Shown here: positions 1 through 9,707 of the stretch, piece by piece | Layout of the letters: every line of letters starts with the position of its first letter | How positions within the stretch are numbered: position 1 is the first letter of the stretch | From: an uncultured Pelagibacteraceae bacterium | GTDB lineage: Bacteria > Pseudomonadota > Alphaproteobacteria > Pelagibacterales > Pelagibacteraceae | NCBI GenBank assembly: GCA_902583635.1 | Contig: CACHWJ010000002.1 | Span: forward strand, 1 to 64,000 | Direction: 5' to 3' | Length of the DNA stretch: 64,000 nt | Notes under the pieces: generated by a model | Told to the model about the DNA's origin: nothing | The model's database searches: none | What the model saw: the letters and a program-made list of their open reading frames with translations, nothing else | Translations under genes and position numbers: made by a program

Positions 1-206
1 CTGTGAGAGCAGGTTTTTTCTGGGGATACGCGGGTTTAATTGACAATATTATTAATTTAATTAAGAAAGAAACTAGAAAATCCTTTAAAGTAATAATAAC
101 TGGAGGATTTTCAGGTTTATTTAAAAACTCAATTAAAACGAAAGTTAGTCGAAATCAAGATATTACAATTAAAGGTCTAATTAAAATTTCAAGGTTAATT
201 AAATAA
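1..206 (+). CDS. coaX: Type III pantothenate kinase, C-terminal fragment (5' end outside window)
   Basis: This is the last roughly 67 residues of a CoaX-type pantothenate kinase, which phosphorylates pantothenate in the first step of coenzyme A synthesis. The reading frame is open at the left edge, so the GTG 'start' of the ORF track is not real. The segment AGFFWGYAGLID resembles the family's conserved C-terminal SGxxxGYxGLI region, and the following TGGFSGLF resembles the TGG(D/F) segment of the sugar-kinase fold. The next gene is rnj, one base downstream, which is the usual alphaproteobacterial order (coaX-rnj). The assignment rests on a short fragment plus synteny. Confidence 0.8.
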   Translation, partial: VRAGFFWGYAGLIDNIINLIKKETRKSFKVIITGGFSGLFKNSIKTKVSRNQDITIKGLIKISRLIK

Positions 207-207
207 T

Positions 208-1866
208 ATGAAAGATGAGTTTTTATTCTGTCCATTAGGTGGTTCTGGTGAAATTGGAATGAATATGAATTTGTTTGGTTATGGTCAACCAAGCAATCAC
301 AAATGGATAATGGTCGATATAGGAGTTACTTTTGCAGATGATACCATTCCAGGTGTTGATTTAATTTACCCTGATCCAGGATTTATAGTTGAGAGAAAAG
401 ATAATTTGCTTGGTATCGTACTTACTCATGCTCATGAAGATCATATTGGAGCAATTGCTCACTTATGGCCTAAATTAAAATGTAAAATTTTTGCAACTCC
501 ATTTACAGCAGTTTTGATTAGAGAAAAATTTAAGGAAAGGCAAATCGATATAACAAATGATTTGCAGATTGTTGAGTTAAATGGATCTGTAAACTTAGAA
601 CCATTTGAAATCGAATACATCACTTTAACGCACTCAATTTTAGAACCAAATGGTCTTAGAATTAAAACACCAGCTGGTGTTATTTTGCATACTGGCGACT
701 GGAAGGTAGATCCCAATCCACTAATTGGTGACAATATAAATGAAAAAAGATTAAAACAAATTGGAAATGAAGGTGTGCTTGCAATGATATGTGACTCAAC
801 TAATGTTTTTAGTGCTGGCAGATCAGGGTCAGAGTTAGATGTGAGAAAAAATATGTTAAACATAATGTCACGTTTAAAAAAGAGAATTATTATCACATCT
901 TTTGCCTCAAATGTAGCAAGAATGGAAACGGTTTTTTATTGTGCAGAACAAACTGGAAGACAAATTTCTCTAGTAGGTAGATCGATGCACCGTATTTATA
1001 AGGCAGCTCGTCAATGTGGATATCTAAAAAATACTATTGAACCTATTGACTCTCGTGAAGCTAAAAATTTTTCAAGAGAAAAAATAGTTTATTTATGCAC
1101 TGGAAGTCAAGGTGAACCTATGGGGGCAATGATGAGAATTTCCAGTTATGTTCATCCAGATGTTTATATTGAAAATGGAGATGCTGTAATATTTTCATCA
1201 AAAATTATACCCGGAAATGAAAAGAAACTTTATAAACTTCATAACCAACTAGTTAAAGATGGCATAGAAGTAATATCAGAGGAGACTGAATTTGTTCATG
1301 TTTCAGGACATCCCAATAGAGAAGATCTAAAAGACATGTATCAGTGGGTGAAACCTAAATGTGTTATACCAGTGCATGGTGAACACAGACACATGATTGA
1401 GCACATTAATTTTGCAAAAGAGATGCAAGTCCCACATCCTGTTCAAGTGGAAAATGGTGATATTGTTAAACTTTTTCCAGGCGATAAGCCCGAAGTATAC
1501 GATAAGGCACCAAGTGGCAGGTTATATCTTGATGGAAATGTAAGTGTTGATCCTGACTCACAGTCAATTAAGGATAGAAAAAACCTTAGTGCTAATGGCT
1601 ATTTGGAGGTTACGTTGATGATTACACCAAAGGGTAATATTCACAGTAATCCTGTTTTATCTTTTCGAGGTTTACCTGTTGATGATAGGGATGAATTTGT
1701 TTACGGATTAGAAGATGAGATTGAAAAAACTTCAAGGTCTTTCAGAGTTGGAAGTAGACAACAAGAACACAACCTTATTGATGCTCTAAAAATTACATGT
1801 AGAAAATTTTCAAAAGAAAAAACTGGAAAAAAACCATTCACGAATATTAACCTAGTTCGGATTTAA
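208..1866 (+). CDS. rnj: Ribonuclease J
   Basis: This is a 552-residue metallo-beta-lactamase/beta-CASP nuclease, the expected length for RNase J. The family performs 5'-3' exo- and endoribonucleolytic processing of mRNA and rRNA in the cytoplasm. The zinc-binding HxHxDH motif is seen as HAHEDH at residues 74-79, and the beta-CASP/C-terminal histidine region is seen near VSGHP and PVHGEHRH. It starts one base after coaX, and its stop overlaps the start of the DUF1467 gene by one base, so the genes are probably cotranscribed. Alphaproteobacteria commonly carry RNase J beside coaX and proS. Confidence 0.95.
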   Translation: MKDEFLFCPLGGSGEIGMNMNLFGYGQPSNHKWIMVDIGVTFADDTIPGVDLIYPDPGFIVERKDNLLGIVLTHAHEDHIGAIAHLWPKLKCKIFATPFTAVLIREKFKERQIDITNDLQIVELNGSVNLEPFEIEYITLTHSILEPNGLRIKTPAGVILHTGDWKVDPNPLIGDNINEKRLKQIGNEGVLAMICDSTNVFSAGRSGSELDVRKNMLNIMSRLKKRIIITSFASNVARMETVFYCAEQTGRQISLVGRSMHRIYKAARQCGYLKNTIEPIDSREAKNFSREKIVYLCTGSQGEPMGAMMRISSYVHPDVYIENGDAVIFSSKIIPGNEKKLYKLHNQLVKDGIEVISEETEFVHVSGHPNREDLKDMYQWVKPKCVIPVHGEHRHMIEHINFAKEMQVPHPVQVENGDIVKLFPGDKPEVYDKAPSGRLYLDGNVSVDPDSQSIKDRKNLSANGYLEVTLMITPKGNIHSNPVLSFRGLPVDDRDEFVYGLEDEIEKTSRSFRVGSRQQEHNLIDALKITCRKFSKEKTGKKPFTNINLVRI

Positions 1867-2111
1867 TGAGTGCAACGGGATTAGCTATAATCTATGTAAT
1901 AATCTGGTGGATAATTTTTTTTGCAATCTTACCAATAGACGTAAATAGAACAAAAATAGTTAAAATTGATGGAGAAGATCCTGGATCTCCAGAAAATCCT
2001 AAAATGATTAAAAAATTCCTCTATTGCACGGGAATAACTAGCGTTATTTTTATAATAATTTACTTATTAATTAAATTTGAATATTTAAATTTAAGAAATA
2101 TGATCACTTAA
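1866..2111 (+). CDS. DUF1467 family small membrane protein
   Basis: This is an 81-residue protein with two hydrophobic helices, about residues 6-25 and 52-70. Between them lies a short loop with the DUF1467-like pattern LPI(D)V...GEDPGSPENPK. The family is common in alphaproteobacteria, very often sits between rnj and proS as here, and has no assigned function that I know of. The ATG overlaps the rnj stop by one base and proS begins one base after its stop. Expression is likely tied to proS, and the protein is probably in the inner membrane. Confidence 0.8.
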   Translation: MSATGLAIIYVIIWWIIFFAILPIDVNRTKIVKIDGEDPGSPENPKMIKKFLYCTGITSVIFIIIYLLIKFEYLNLRNMIT

Positions 2112-2112
2112 G

Positions 2113-3447
2113 ATGTTATTATCTAAATTATTTATCCCTATTTTAAAAAATAATCCCTCTGAAGCCAAAATTAAATCTCATCAATTAATGTTGAGGGCAG
2201 GAATGATTAAACAAGCTTCAGCAGGAATTTATTCATGGTTACCTCTAGGTTTCAAAGTAATGAAAAAAATTGAGGAGATAGTAAGACAAGAACAAAATAA
2301 AATTGGTGCACAAGAAATCCTAATGCCCACAATTCAATCAAGTGAGATTTGGAAAGAAAGTGGTCGGTACGAAGATTATGGTGAGGAAATGTTAAGAATA
2401 AAGGATCGTCAAAATCGTGAGATGCTTTATGGGCCAACTAATGAGGAACAAGTAACAGAAATTTTTAGATCGTCTTTAAAATCATATAAATCACTCCCAC
2501 AACTACTCTATCATATTCAGTGGAAATTTAGAGACGAAATTAGACCAAGATTTGGAATAATGAGAGGTAGGGAATTTTATATGAAAGATGCTTACTCTTT
2601 TGATGTTTCTGATGAAGATGCATTTTATTCTTATAATAAATTTTTTTTATCTTATCTAAGAACTTTTAAAAGATTATCTTTGACTGCCATTCCAATGGCG
2701 GCTGATACTGGACCAATTGGAGGAAATTTATCTCATGAGTTTATTATCTTAGCTGATACTGGTGAAAGTAAAATTTTTACTGATAAAAGAATTTTTGATT
2801 TAAATAGTAATGATACAAAATTAGAAAAAAATTCCTTACAACAGATGAGAAAAAAATACGAACAGTATTATTCTGTAACTGATGAAAAATTCAATAAGGA
2901 AGAATTTGAAAAAGTTGTTTCTGAAGAAAATAGATTGATCACAAAGGGTATTGAGGTAGGACACATTTTTTATTTTGGTGATAAATATTCAAAAGCTATG
3001 GATGCTTCAGTAGATTTACCGGGGGGTAAAAAAGACTTTGTTAAAATGGGCTCATATGGAATTGGTGTATCTAGGCTAGTAGGTGCCATTATTGAGGCAA
3101 AATATGATGATAAAAATGAAATCATGAAATGGCCATTGTCTGTTGCTCCTTATGATATTGCCTTGATACCAATGATAAATAAAAATGATTCATCAGCTTT
3201 AGACAAAGCAATCAATATTAATAAAGAATTAGTTAAAAATAATATAGACTCTTTAATTGATGATACTGAAGAAAACTTTTCATCAAAAATAAAAAAAATG
3301 AATTTAATTGGTGCCCCTTATCAAATAATTATTGGTAAAAAATCAGATGGTAATTTATTAGAGTTTAAAGAAATAGGAAAAGAAATCGAAAATCTAACTC
3401 TTGCCAAAATTATAGAAATTATAAAAAAACAAAAAAATTTAAATTGA
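2113..3447 (+). CDS. proS: Prolyl-tRNA synthetase, short alphaproteobacterial form
   Basis: This class II aminoacyl-tRNA synthetase charges tRNA-Pro with proline. Motif 2 is visible as WKFRDEIRPRFGIMRGREF and motif 3 as GSYGIGVSRLVGAIIE, followed by an HGTP anticodon-binding domain. At 444 residues it is the short type lacking the INS editing insertion of the roughly 570-residue enterobacterial enzyme. Deacylation of Ala-tRNA-Pro would then need a free-standing editing protein elsewhere. The gene ends in a 4-nt TTGA overlap with the TTG start of lolC. Confidence 0.96.
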   Translation: MLLSKLFIPILKNNPSEAKIKSHQLMLRAGMIKQASAGIYSWLPLGFKVMKKIEEIVRQEQNKIGAQEILMPTIQSSEIWKESGRYEDYGEEMLRIKDRQNREMLYGPTNEEQVTEIFRSSLKSYKSLPQLLYHIQWKFRDEIRPRFGIMRGREFYMKDAYSFDVSDEDAFYSYNKFFLSYLRTFKRLSLTAIPMAADTGPIGGNLSHEFIILADTGESKIFTDKRIFDLNSNDTKLEKNSLQQMRKKYEQYYSVTDEKFNKEEFEKVVSEENRLITKGIEVGHIFYFGDKYSKAMDASVDLPGGKKDFVKMGSYGIGVSRLVGAIIEAKYDDKNEIMKWPLSVAPYDIALIPMINKNDSSALDKAININKELVKNNIDSLIDDTEENFSSKIKKMNLIGAPYQIIIGKKSDGNLLEFKEIGKEIENLTLAKIIEIIKKQKNLN

Positions 3448-4676
3448 TTTCTAATTTAGAAAAAGAAATTACACTAAGATTTTTAAAAGCTCGTAAAAAT
3501 GATGGGTTTTTAAATGTCATCTCTATTTTTTCTTTTATTGGTATTAGTCTTGGTGTTGCTGTTCTAATAATTGTTATGTCTGTAATGAATGGATTTAGAA
3601 CTGAGCTAATCAATAAAATTGTCGGATTTAATTCTCATTTGACTATAAAATCTTACGACCAAATAATTGATAAAAGCAAAATAGATAATAGTACATTAAA
3701 ATATATTACTGAAAGTGCACTATTTAGTAATTCTGGAGAGGCTATAATTTTAAAAAATGAAACCTCAAAAGGAATCGTATTAAGAGGCTATTTGAGCAAT
3801 GACTTTCCTAAATTAGATATTATTAAAAATATAAATTTTACAGGCAATAAATTAAATTTATATAAGAATTCTATCTCTATTGGAAATGAACTTAGTTTTT
3901 CTTTAAATCTGAAAATTGGTGATGAATTAACAATTCTATCACCTAGTGGTGTACAGACAATAATTGGAAGTTTGCCAAAACAAAAAACTTTTATAGTTAC
4001 ATCAATATTTAATAGTGGTTTAGCAGAATTTGATAACAATATCGCATTAATTAATTTGTCTACACTTGAAGATTTTTTTGGTTTTCAACAAGATCAAAGA
4101 AATCTAGAAATTTATTTAAAAAATCCAAGAAATATAGAAAAACAAAAAATTGAATTTCAAAAGATCTATGATCAAGAATTTGTTTATAGCTGGGCAGATA
4201 TGAATAGCTCTCTCTTTTCTGCATTAAAAGTTGAACGAAATGTTATGTTTATAATTTTATCCTTAATTATTATTGTTGCTGCTTTTAATATTATATCTGG
4301 ATTAACAATTTTAGTTAAAAATAAAACTAAAGATATCGCTATTTTAAAATCAATTGGAGTTTTAAATAAATCAATTGTCAAAATTTTCTTTTTAATTGGA
4401 GTAATTATAGGAACTTCGGCAACTATTTTTGGAATTTTTTTAGGGGTAACATTTTCACTATATATTGAAAACTTCAGGCAATTTTTAAGCTCGACCTTTG
4501 ACATCAGCTTATTTCCAGAAGAAATTTATTTCCTAAGTAAAATGCCATCAGAAATAAATCTAAATTCAATTTTAATAATATCGATATGTTCCATTTTAAT
4601 AACTGTAGTCGTTTCGATATTTCCTGCTTTAAAAGCTGCAAAACTTGATCCTATAAAAGCCTTAAAATATGAATAA
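3444..4676 (+). CDS. lolC: Lipoprotein-releasing ABC transporter permease (LolC/LolE type)
   Basis: This 410-residue inner-membrane permease has an N-terminal helix (about 24-46), a large periplasmic MacB-like core, and three C-terminal helices, matching LolC/LolE. With LolD it extracts mature lipoproteins from the inner membrane and passes them to LolA. The N-terminal signature (ITLRFLKARKNDGF...IISIFS-like) is typical of the family. The start is a TTG overlapping the proS stop by 4 nt. A single permease gene, rather than separate lolC and lolE, is normal in alphaproteobacteria and probably acts as a homodimer. The stop overlaps lolD by 8 nt. Confidence 0.92.
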   Translation: MISNLEKEITLRFLKARKNDGFLNVISIFSFIGISLGVAVLIIVMSVMNGFRTELINKIVGFNSHLTIKSYDQIIDKSKIDNSTLKYITESALFSNSGEAIILKNETSKGIVLRGYLSNDFPKLDIIKNINFTGNKLNLYKNSISIGNELSFSLNLKIGDELTILSPSGVQTIIGSLPKQKTFIVTSIFNSGLAEFDNNIALINLSTLEDFFGFQQDQRNLEIYLKNPRNIEKQKIEFQKIYDQEFVYSWADMNSSLFSALKVERNVMFIILSLIIIVAAFNIISGLTILVKNKTKDIAILKSIGVLNKSIVKIFFLIGVIIGTSATIFGIFLGVTFSLYIENFRQFLSSTFDISLFPEEIYFLSKMPSEINLNSILIISICSILITVVVSIFPALKAAKLDPIKALKYE

Positions 4677-5346
4677 ATTTTTAGAATTAAGCAATATATC
4701 AAAAACTTTTGGGACAAGTAAAAATCTAAAAGTATTAAAAAATTTATCATATAATTTTAAAAAAGGTAAAATTTACTCTCTTATGGGCCCGTCTGGTTCT
4801 GGTAAGTCTACTTTATTAAATATAATCTCCTTAATAGACAAACCGTCAAATGGTTTAATTAAATTTAATAAGCATCAAATCAATTATAATGAAAAAGAGC
4901 AAAATGATCTACTTAGAGCAAAAAAAATCGGAATTGTTTATCAGCAAAATAATTTGTTGGCTGATTTTACATCATTAGAAAATATTTATTTGGCAAGTTT
5001 ATCAATCAACAATAATAAAAATTTAGCAATTTTTAAAGCGAAACAATTGTTAAAAAAAATAGGCTTATCTAATAGAGCTGATCATTATCCATCTCAATTG
5101 TCCGGTGGAGAAGCTCAAAGAATTGCAATTGCGAGAGCAATAATTAATGACCCTGAGATAATCTTGGCAGATGAGCCAACTGGAAGTTTGGATATCAAAA
5201 CTGCTAAAATAATATTTAAATTATTAAAGGATCAAAAGAGATCTGATAGATTAATAATATTTGCAACTCATAATAGATTTTTCGGAAATAAGGCAGATTG
5301 CCTATTGGAGATATTAGATGGTAAGATAAAGTCATCTAATGGCTGA
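4669..5346 (+). CDS. lolD: Lipoprotein-releasing ABC transporter ATP-binding protein
   Basis: This 225-residue ABC ATPase has Walker [10 protein letters not shown] (about residues 40-48), Q-loop YQQNNLL, signature LSGGEAQR, Walker B EIILADEPTGSLD and the switch histidine in FATHN. It belongs to the MacB/LolD/FtsE group and is assigned to LolD because it overlaps the LolC-type permease gene by 8 nt. It powers lipoprotein release from the inner membrane. Its 3' end overlaps dnaE by 8 nt, giving the tightly coupled order proS-lolC-lolD-dnaE seen across alphaproteobacteria. Confidence 0.93.
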   Translation: MNKFLELSNISKTFGTSKNLKVLKNLSYNFKKGKIYSLMGPSGSGKSTLLNIISLIDKPSNGLIKFNKHQINYNEKEQNDLLRAKKIGIVYQQNNLLADFTSLENIYLASLSINNNKNLAIFKAKQLLKKIGLSNRADHYPSQLSGGEAQRIAIARAIINDPEIILADEPTGSLDIKTAKIIFKLLKDQKRSDRLIIFATHNRFFGNKADCLLEILDGKIKSSNG

Positions 5347-8300
5347 GTCTTTAACACAAAACTTTAATCATCTTAAAATTCATACTCAATATTCTATATG
5401 TGAAGGTGCTATTAAAATTGACGATCTTCAAGAGTATTCAAAAAGTAATAGAATAAAATCGTTAGGTCTTTGCGATACATCTAATCTTTGTGGAGCATTA
5501 GAATTTGCTGAAAAAATATCAAAATCAGGAACTCAACCTATCATTGGAACACAAATTAATATAAAAATTCATGATACAATCGGATTATTGCCTTTGTTTG
5601 CACTTAATGAAATAGGTTATAAAAATATTATCGATCTATCTTCAGTTTCCTATTTGAAAAATGACGAACTATCTGATCCACATGTAAAATTTGATTATTT
5701 ATTAAATAATTCTGACGGGATTGCATTGTTTTCTGGAACTGTTTTTGGGTTATTTGGCAAATTATTTCAAAAAGGTAAATTCACTGAAATACACGATTTA
5801 TATAGGAATATCAAATCAATCTTTGGAGACCGTTTTTATATTGAAGTCCAAAGACATAGAGACTTAAACGAAAATAGTTTTGAAAAATTTAATTTAAAAA
5901 AATCATCAGATCTGGAGATACCAATAATTGCAACAAATGAAGTGTATTATTTAAATCAAGATATGCATGAAGCTCATGATGCATTGATTTGCATAGGTAG
6001 CAAAACTTATATTAATGAAAAAAATAGGCTGAAGTTTTCTGATCAACATTACTTAAAAAATAATTCTGAAATGTCTGAATTATTTACTGATTTACCTGAA
6101 GCACTAGAGAATAATTACAATTTCCCTCTTAGATGTAATTTTAGGCCTTTATTTTCTAAACCAATTTTACCAAATATAAGTCAAAACAAGGGTGGAGATG
6201 CTGACGATATTTTAAGAAAAGACTCTTTAGATGGATTAAAAACTAAATTTGAAAAAGTATTTAAAATTCAAACTAACGATATCAAATCTAACAAAAGATA
6301 TTTAGATTATAAAAAAAGATTAGACCATGAACTCTCAATAATTATTGAAATGAAGTACGCCAGTTATTTTCTAATTGTATCAGACTATATAAAGTGGGCA
6401 AAAAATAATGACATACCAGTAGGTCCTGGTAGGGGTTCAGGAGCTGGTTCTCTGGTTGCATGGTGCTTATCTATAACAGATGTCGATCCAATTAAATTTA
6501 ATCTAATTTTTGAAAGATTCTTAAATCCAGATCGAATATCCATGCCTGATTTTGACATCGATTTTTGTGAAGATAAAAGAGATCTTGTCTTTGAATATTT
6601 AACAAAAAAGTACAAAGATAGTGTTGCCCATATAATTACCTTTGGAAAATTAAAAGCTAGAATGGTTATACGTGATGTCGGTAGAGTTTTAGGATTATCC
6701 TATGGATTTGTAGATAACATTTCTAAAATGATACCTTTTGATCCGTCAAGACCTCAAAATTTAACACAATGCATTGCTGGCGAACCAAGACTACAAAAAT
6801 TAATCAATGAAGATCCAAAAGTTAAAAAATTAACAGATTTATCACTTAAACTAGAAGGTCTAAATAGAAATGTTGCAACTCATGCTGCAGGTGTAGTAAT
6901 TGCTGACAGAAAATTAACCGAAGTTGTTCCATTGTATAAAGACAGTTCTGCAGATCTGTTACTGCCCTCTACTCAATTTGATATGTACTCAGCTGAAAAT
7001 GCAGGCTTGATAAAGTTTGATTTTCTAGGTTTAAAAACTCTTACTGTGATCAACAATACTCAAAAATTAATTAAAAAGATTGATAAAGATTTTGATATAG
7101 AAAATATCAATTTTGAAGATCAAAAAGTTTTTGATTTATTATCAAGTGGGAAAACTGCAGGTTTATTTCAGATTGAAAGCTCTGGAATGAGAGAAGCTTT
7201 AATACAAATGAAACCAAATCATATAGAAGATATTATCGCTCTTGTAGCTTTATATAGACCAGGTCCAATGAGCAACATACCTACCTACAATGATTGTAAA
7301 CATGGTAAACAAAAACCAGATTATTTACATCCTCTTTTAGAGGAAATTTTAAAACCAACATATGGCGTAATTATCTATCAAGAACAAGTAATGCAAATAG
7401 CTCAAAAGTTATCAGGTTTTACTGCTGGTCAAGCAGACTTACTAAGAAGAGCGATGGGTAAAAAAAAAAGGGCTGAGCTTGAAAAACAGAAGCAAGGCTT
7501 TATTGAAGGGGCAATTAAAAACGGAATAGCAAAAGATGTTGCAGCTGGTATATTTTTAAAAATAGAGCCTTTTGCAGAATATGGATTTAATAAAAGTCAT
7601 GCTGCAGCTTACGCAATAATTTCCTATCAAACTGCATTTTTAAAGACTTATTACCCAAAAGAGTTTATTGCCGCTTCAATGACAATGGATATTTCTAACC
7701 AAAATAAACTAAGTGAGTTCTATGAAGAGCTAAACAGATTAAATGTAAAAGTTGTTCGACCAGATATAAATGAATGTTTTGCTGATTTTAAAACTATCGA
7801 TGAAAAATTTTATTACGCTTTAGGAGCAATAAAGGCAGTAGGATTTGAAGCAATTTCAAATATTATTAAGGAAAGAATTGCAAATGGAAAATTTTTGTCA
7901 ATCAATGATTTTTTGAATCGAGTTAATCCTAAAGATATTAACAAACTTCAACTAGAGGGATTAGTAAAAGCAGGTGCTTTTGATAATATAAATCCTAATA
8001 GACAAGCATTATTTGACTCAATACCTAATATTATAACCAAAAGTAAAAATATTTTTGAAAATAAATCAGCAAATCAAATTGATTTATTTTCAGAAGATGA
8101 AAATACCCAAGATAATATAATAAATATTATTGAAGACTGGAAGTTTGAAGAGAGACTGGCTAAAGAATTTGAAGCAGTAGGGTTTTTTATTTCTGATCAC
8201 CCTTTAAGTCAATTTAGGGAAATATTTAATGATTATAAAATAAATGAATATACTAAATTTATTTCAGAGCATTCAATTAAAAATTCCAATATAGCTGCTA

Positions 8301-8755
8301 CTTTACTTAAATTACAGGAGAGAAAAACTGCAAAAGGAAATTCCTATGCAGTACTGAAATTAACAGACTTATCTAGTGTATTTGAACTTTTTATATTTTC
8401 AGATGTTCTAGAATTAAATAGAGAAATTTTAAAAGAAGGTAATTCTTTAATATTAAATTTAGTTAAAAGTATAACAGATGAAGAAAATCGTTTTAAAAGA
8501 ATTAATGTTCAAAAAATATCTTCATTAAAAGATTTATTTAATAGTCCAATAAATGAAGTCTGTTTTGAGGTCGGTTCTAAAGATCAAGTCCAAGTGATAT
8601 CAAAAATCTTAAAAAAAAATGGTAAAACATCAGTGAACATTAATCTGATTACTGACGAAAATATTCTTCATTTTAAACTAAAAAATTCAAAAGATTTAGA
8701 TAGAAAATCATTAAATTTGTTGAGAAAACAGCAAATTCAGGCCACTATTTCATAA
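5339..8755 (+). CDS. dnaE: DNA polymerase III subunit alpha
   Basis: This is the replicative polymerase catalytic subunit, 1138 residues, near the usual 1150. It has an N-terminal PHP domain (KIHTQYSICEG), a palm domain with catalytic aspartates in PDFDIDFCEDKRD, the GPGRGSGAGS segment, the fingers region (YRPGPM, YQEQVMQIA), a helix-hairpin-helix region near residues 840-890 and a C-terminal OB fold. It is DnaE1-like rather than the error-prone DnaE2, since no imuA/imuB genes are adjacent. The gene ends the first plus-strand operon and is followed by a 129-nt spacer containing the rpsB leader. Confidence 0.97.
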   Translation: MAESLTQNFNHLKIHTQYSICEGAIKIDDLQEYSKSNRIKSLGLCDTSNLCGALEFAEKISKSGTQPIIGTQINIKIHDTIGLLPLFALNEIGYKNIIDLSSVSYLKNDELSDPHVKFDYLLNNSDGIALFSGTVFGLFGKLFQKGKFTEIHDLYRNIKSIFGDRFYIEVQRHRDLNENSFEKFNLKKSSDLEIPIIATNEVYYLNQDMHEAHDALICIGSKTYINEKNRLKFSDQHYLKNNSEMSELFTDLPEALENNYNFPLRCNFRPLFSKPILPNISQNKGGDADDILRKDSLDGLKTKFEKVFKIQTNDIKSNKRYLDYKKRLDHELSIIIEMKYASYFLIVSDYIKWAKNNDIPVGPGRGSGAGSLVAWCLSITDVDPIKFNLIFERFLNPDRISMPDFDIDFCEDKRDLVFEYLTKKYKDSVAHIITFGKLKARMVIRDVGRVLGLSYGFVDNISKMIPFDPSRPQNLTQCIAGEPRLQKLINEDPKVKKLTDLSLKLEGLNRNVATHAAGVVIADRKLTEVVPLYKDSSADLLLPSTQFDMYSAENAGLIKFDFLGLKTLTVINNTQKLIKKIDKDFDIENINFEDQKVFDLLSSGKTAGLFQIESSGMREALIQMKPNHIEDIIALVALYRPGPMSNIPTYNDCKHGKQKPDYLHPLLEEILKPTYGVIIYQEQVMQIAQKLSGFTAGQADLLRRAMGKKKRAELEKQKQGFIEGAIKNGIAKDVAAGIFLKIEPFAEYGFNKSHAAAYAIISYQTAFLKTYYPKEFIAASMTMDISNQNKLSEFYEELNRLNVKVVRPDINECFADFKTIDEKFYYALGAIKAVGFEAISNIIKERIANGKFLSINDFLNRVNPKDINKLQLEGLVKAGAFDNINPNRQALFDSIPNIITKSKNIFENKSANQIDLFSEDENTQDNIINIIEDWKFEERLAKEFEAVGFFISDHPLSQFREIFNDYKINEYTKFISEHSIKNSNIAATLLKLQERKTAKGNSYAVLKLTDLSSVFELFIFSDVLELNREILKEGNSLILNLVKSITDEENRFKRINVQKISSLKDLFNSPINEVCFEVGSKDQVQVISKILKKNGKTSVNINLITDENILHFKLKNSKDLDRKSLNLLRKQQIQATIS

Positions 8756-8810
8756 ATAAAACTTGTTAAATTCATAAAATATTTGTAAATAATCCATAAA
8801 TTAAATTAAC

Positions 8811-8884
8811 ACGCACACAGTTGTTGGTTTTATACCTCCGGTCCTTAATTGGAAATTACTGTGGTGGCTTAACCGGGAAAAAAT
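8811..8884 (+). ncRNA. Structured rpsB mRNA leader (candidate S2 autoregulatory element)
   Basis: Just upstream of rpsB lies an island of GC-richer, self-complementary sequence in an AT-rich spacer. Seen directly: CCGGT (8838-8842) can pair with ACCGG (8872-8876), enclosing the hairpin TAATT-GGA-AATTA (8846-8858). CACAG (8816-8820) can pair with CTGTG (8859-8863), which would form a pseudoknot. The 3' arm abuts the likely ribosome-binding region before the ATG at 8885. Computational work on Pelagibacter intergenic regions described a candidate cis-regulatory RNA preceding rpsB, and this is probably that element. Autogenous control by S2 is an inference. Confidence 0.65.
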
Positions 8885-9706
8885 ATGAAAATACCTAACG
8901 TTACAATTCAACAATTATTAGAAGCAGGCGTACATCTTGGTCACAAAACATTAAGATGGAATCCAAAAATGAAGAAATATATTTTTGGAAAAAGAGATTC
9001 AATTCACATTATAGACTTAACTCAAACACTTGAATTAACTAAGGTGGCTTTAGAAAAAGTTTATAATACAATAGCTAATAATGGAAAAATTTTATTTGTC
9101 TCTACTAAAAAACAAGCTTCAGAGGCAATTGCAGAAGTAGCAAAAGAAACAGATCAATATTTTGTAAATTATAGATGGTTAGGTGGAATGCTTACCAACT
9201 GGGGAACTATTTCGAATTCAATTAAAAAATTGAAAAAATTAGAAATAGATCTTTCTGCTGAAAATAGAGGATTTACTAAAAAAGAATTATTAAAAATGAG
9301 TGTTAAAAAGGATAAACTTCAAAGATCTTTAGGTGGAATTGCTGAAATGAAAAAAGTTCCAGATCTTGTTTTTGTAATAGATACAAACTATGAGTCTTTA
9401 GCAATAGCTGAATCTGCTAAACTTGGAATACCAATTATTGCAATTTTAGATAGTAATTCAAATCCAGAAAATATTGATTTTCCAATCCCAGGAAATGACG
9501 ATGCTAGAAGAGCTATTGATCTTTATTGTAATCTAATAAAAGAAACAATTAATATTGCAAAAACCACTATTCCAGCTCAAGAAACTAAACAAGATCCAAT
9601 TAAAAATAATAAAAAAGATGATGACAAATCAAAAACACTCCAAGAACTTGATAGAGAAAAATTAGAGAAAAAGTTCTCTAAAGAAAATAAGAAGAATTTA
9701 AATTAA
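8885..9706 (+). CDS. rpsB: 30S ribosomal protein S2
   Basis: This 273-residue protein has the S2 N-terminus ([19 protein letters not shown]), the [11 protein letters not shown] segment and the [10 protein letters not shown] core. It is a component of the small subunit and helps S1 association. It carries a lysine-rich C-terminal tail beyond about residue 225, which makes it somewhat longer than the 240-residue E. coli protein. It starts the translation cluster rpsB-tsf-frr, is one base from tsf, and is preceded by a structured leader that may mediate feedback by S2. Confidence 0.98.
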   Translation: MKIPNVTIQQLLEAGVHLGHKTLRWNPKMKKYIFGKRDSIHIIDLTQTLELTKVALEKVYNTIANNGKILFVSTKKQASEAIAEVAKETDQYFVNYRWLGGMLTNWGTISNSIKKLKKLEIDLSAENRGFTKKELLKMSVKKDKLQRSLGGIAEMKKVPDLVFVIDTNYESLAIAESAKLGIPIIAILDSNSNPENIDFPIPGNDDARRAIDLYCNLIKETINIAKTTIPAQETKQDPIKNNKKDDDKSKTLQELDREKLEKKFSKENKKNLN

Positions 9707-9707
9707 T

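Noticed and set aside
3-206. A complete 67-aa small protein
   Set aside because: The frame is open to the window edge and the sequence resembles the C-terminal end of CoaX.
459-896. 145-aa minus-strand ORF inside rnj
   Set aside because: It lies wholly inside a clearly conserved gene and shows no recognisable domain; same for the other antisense ORFs of the track.
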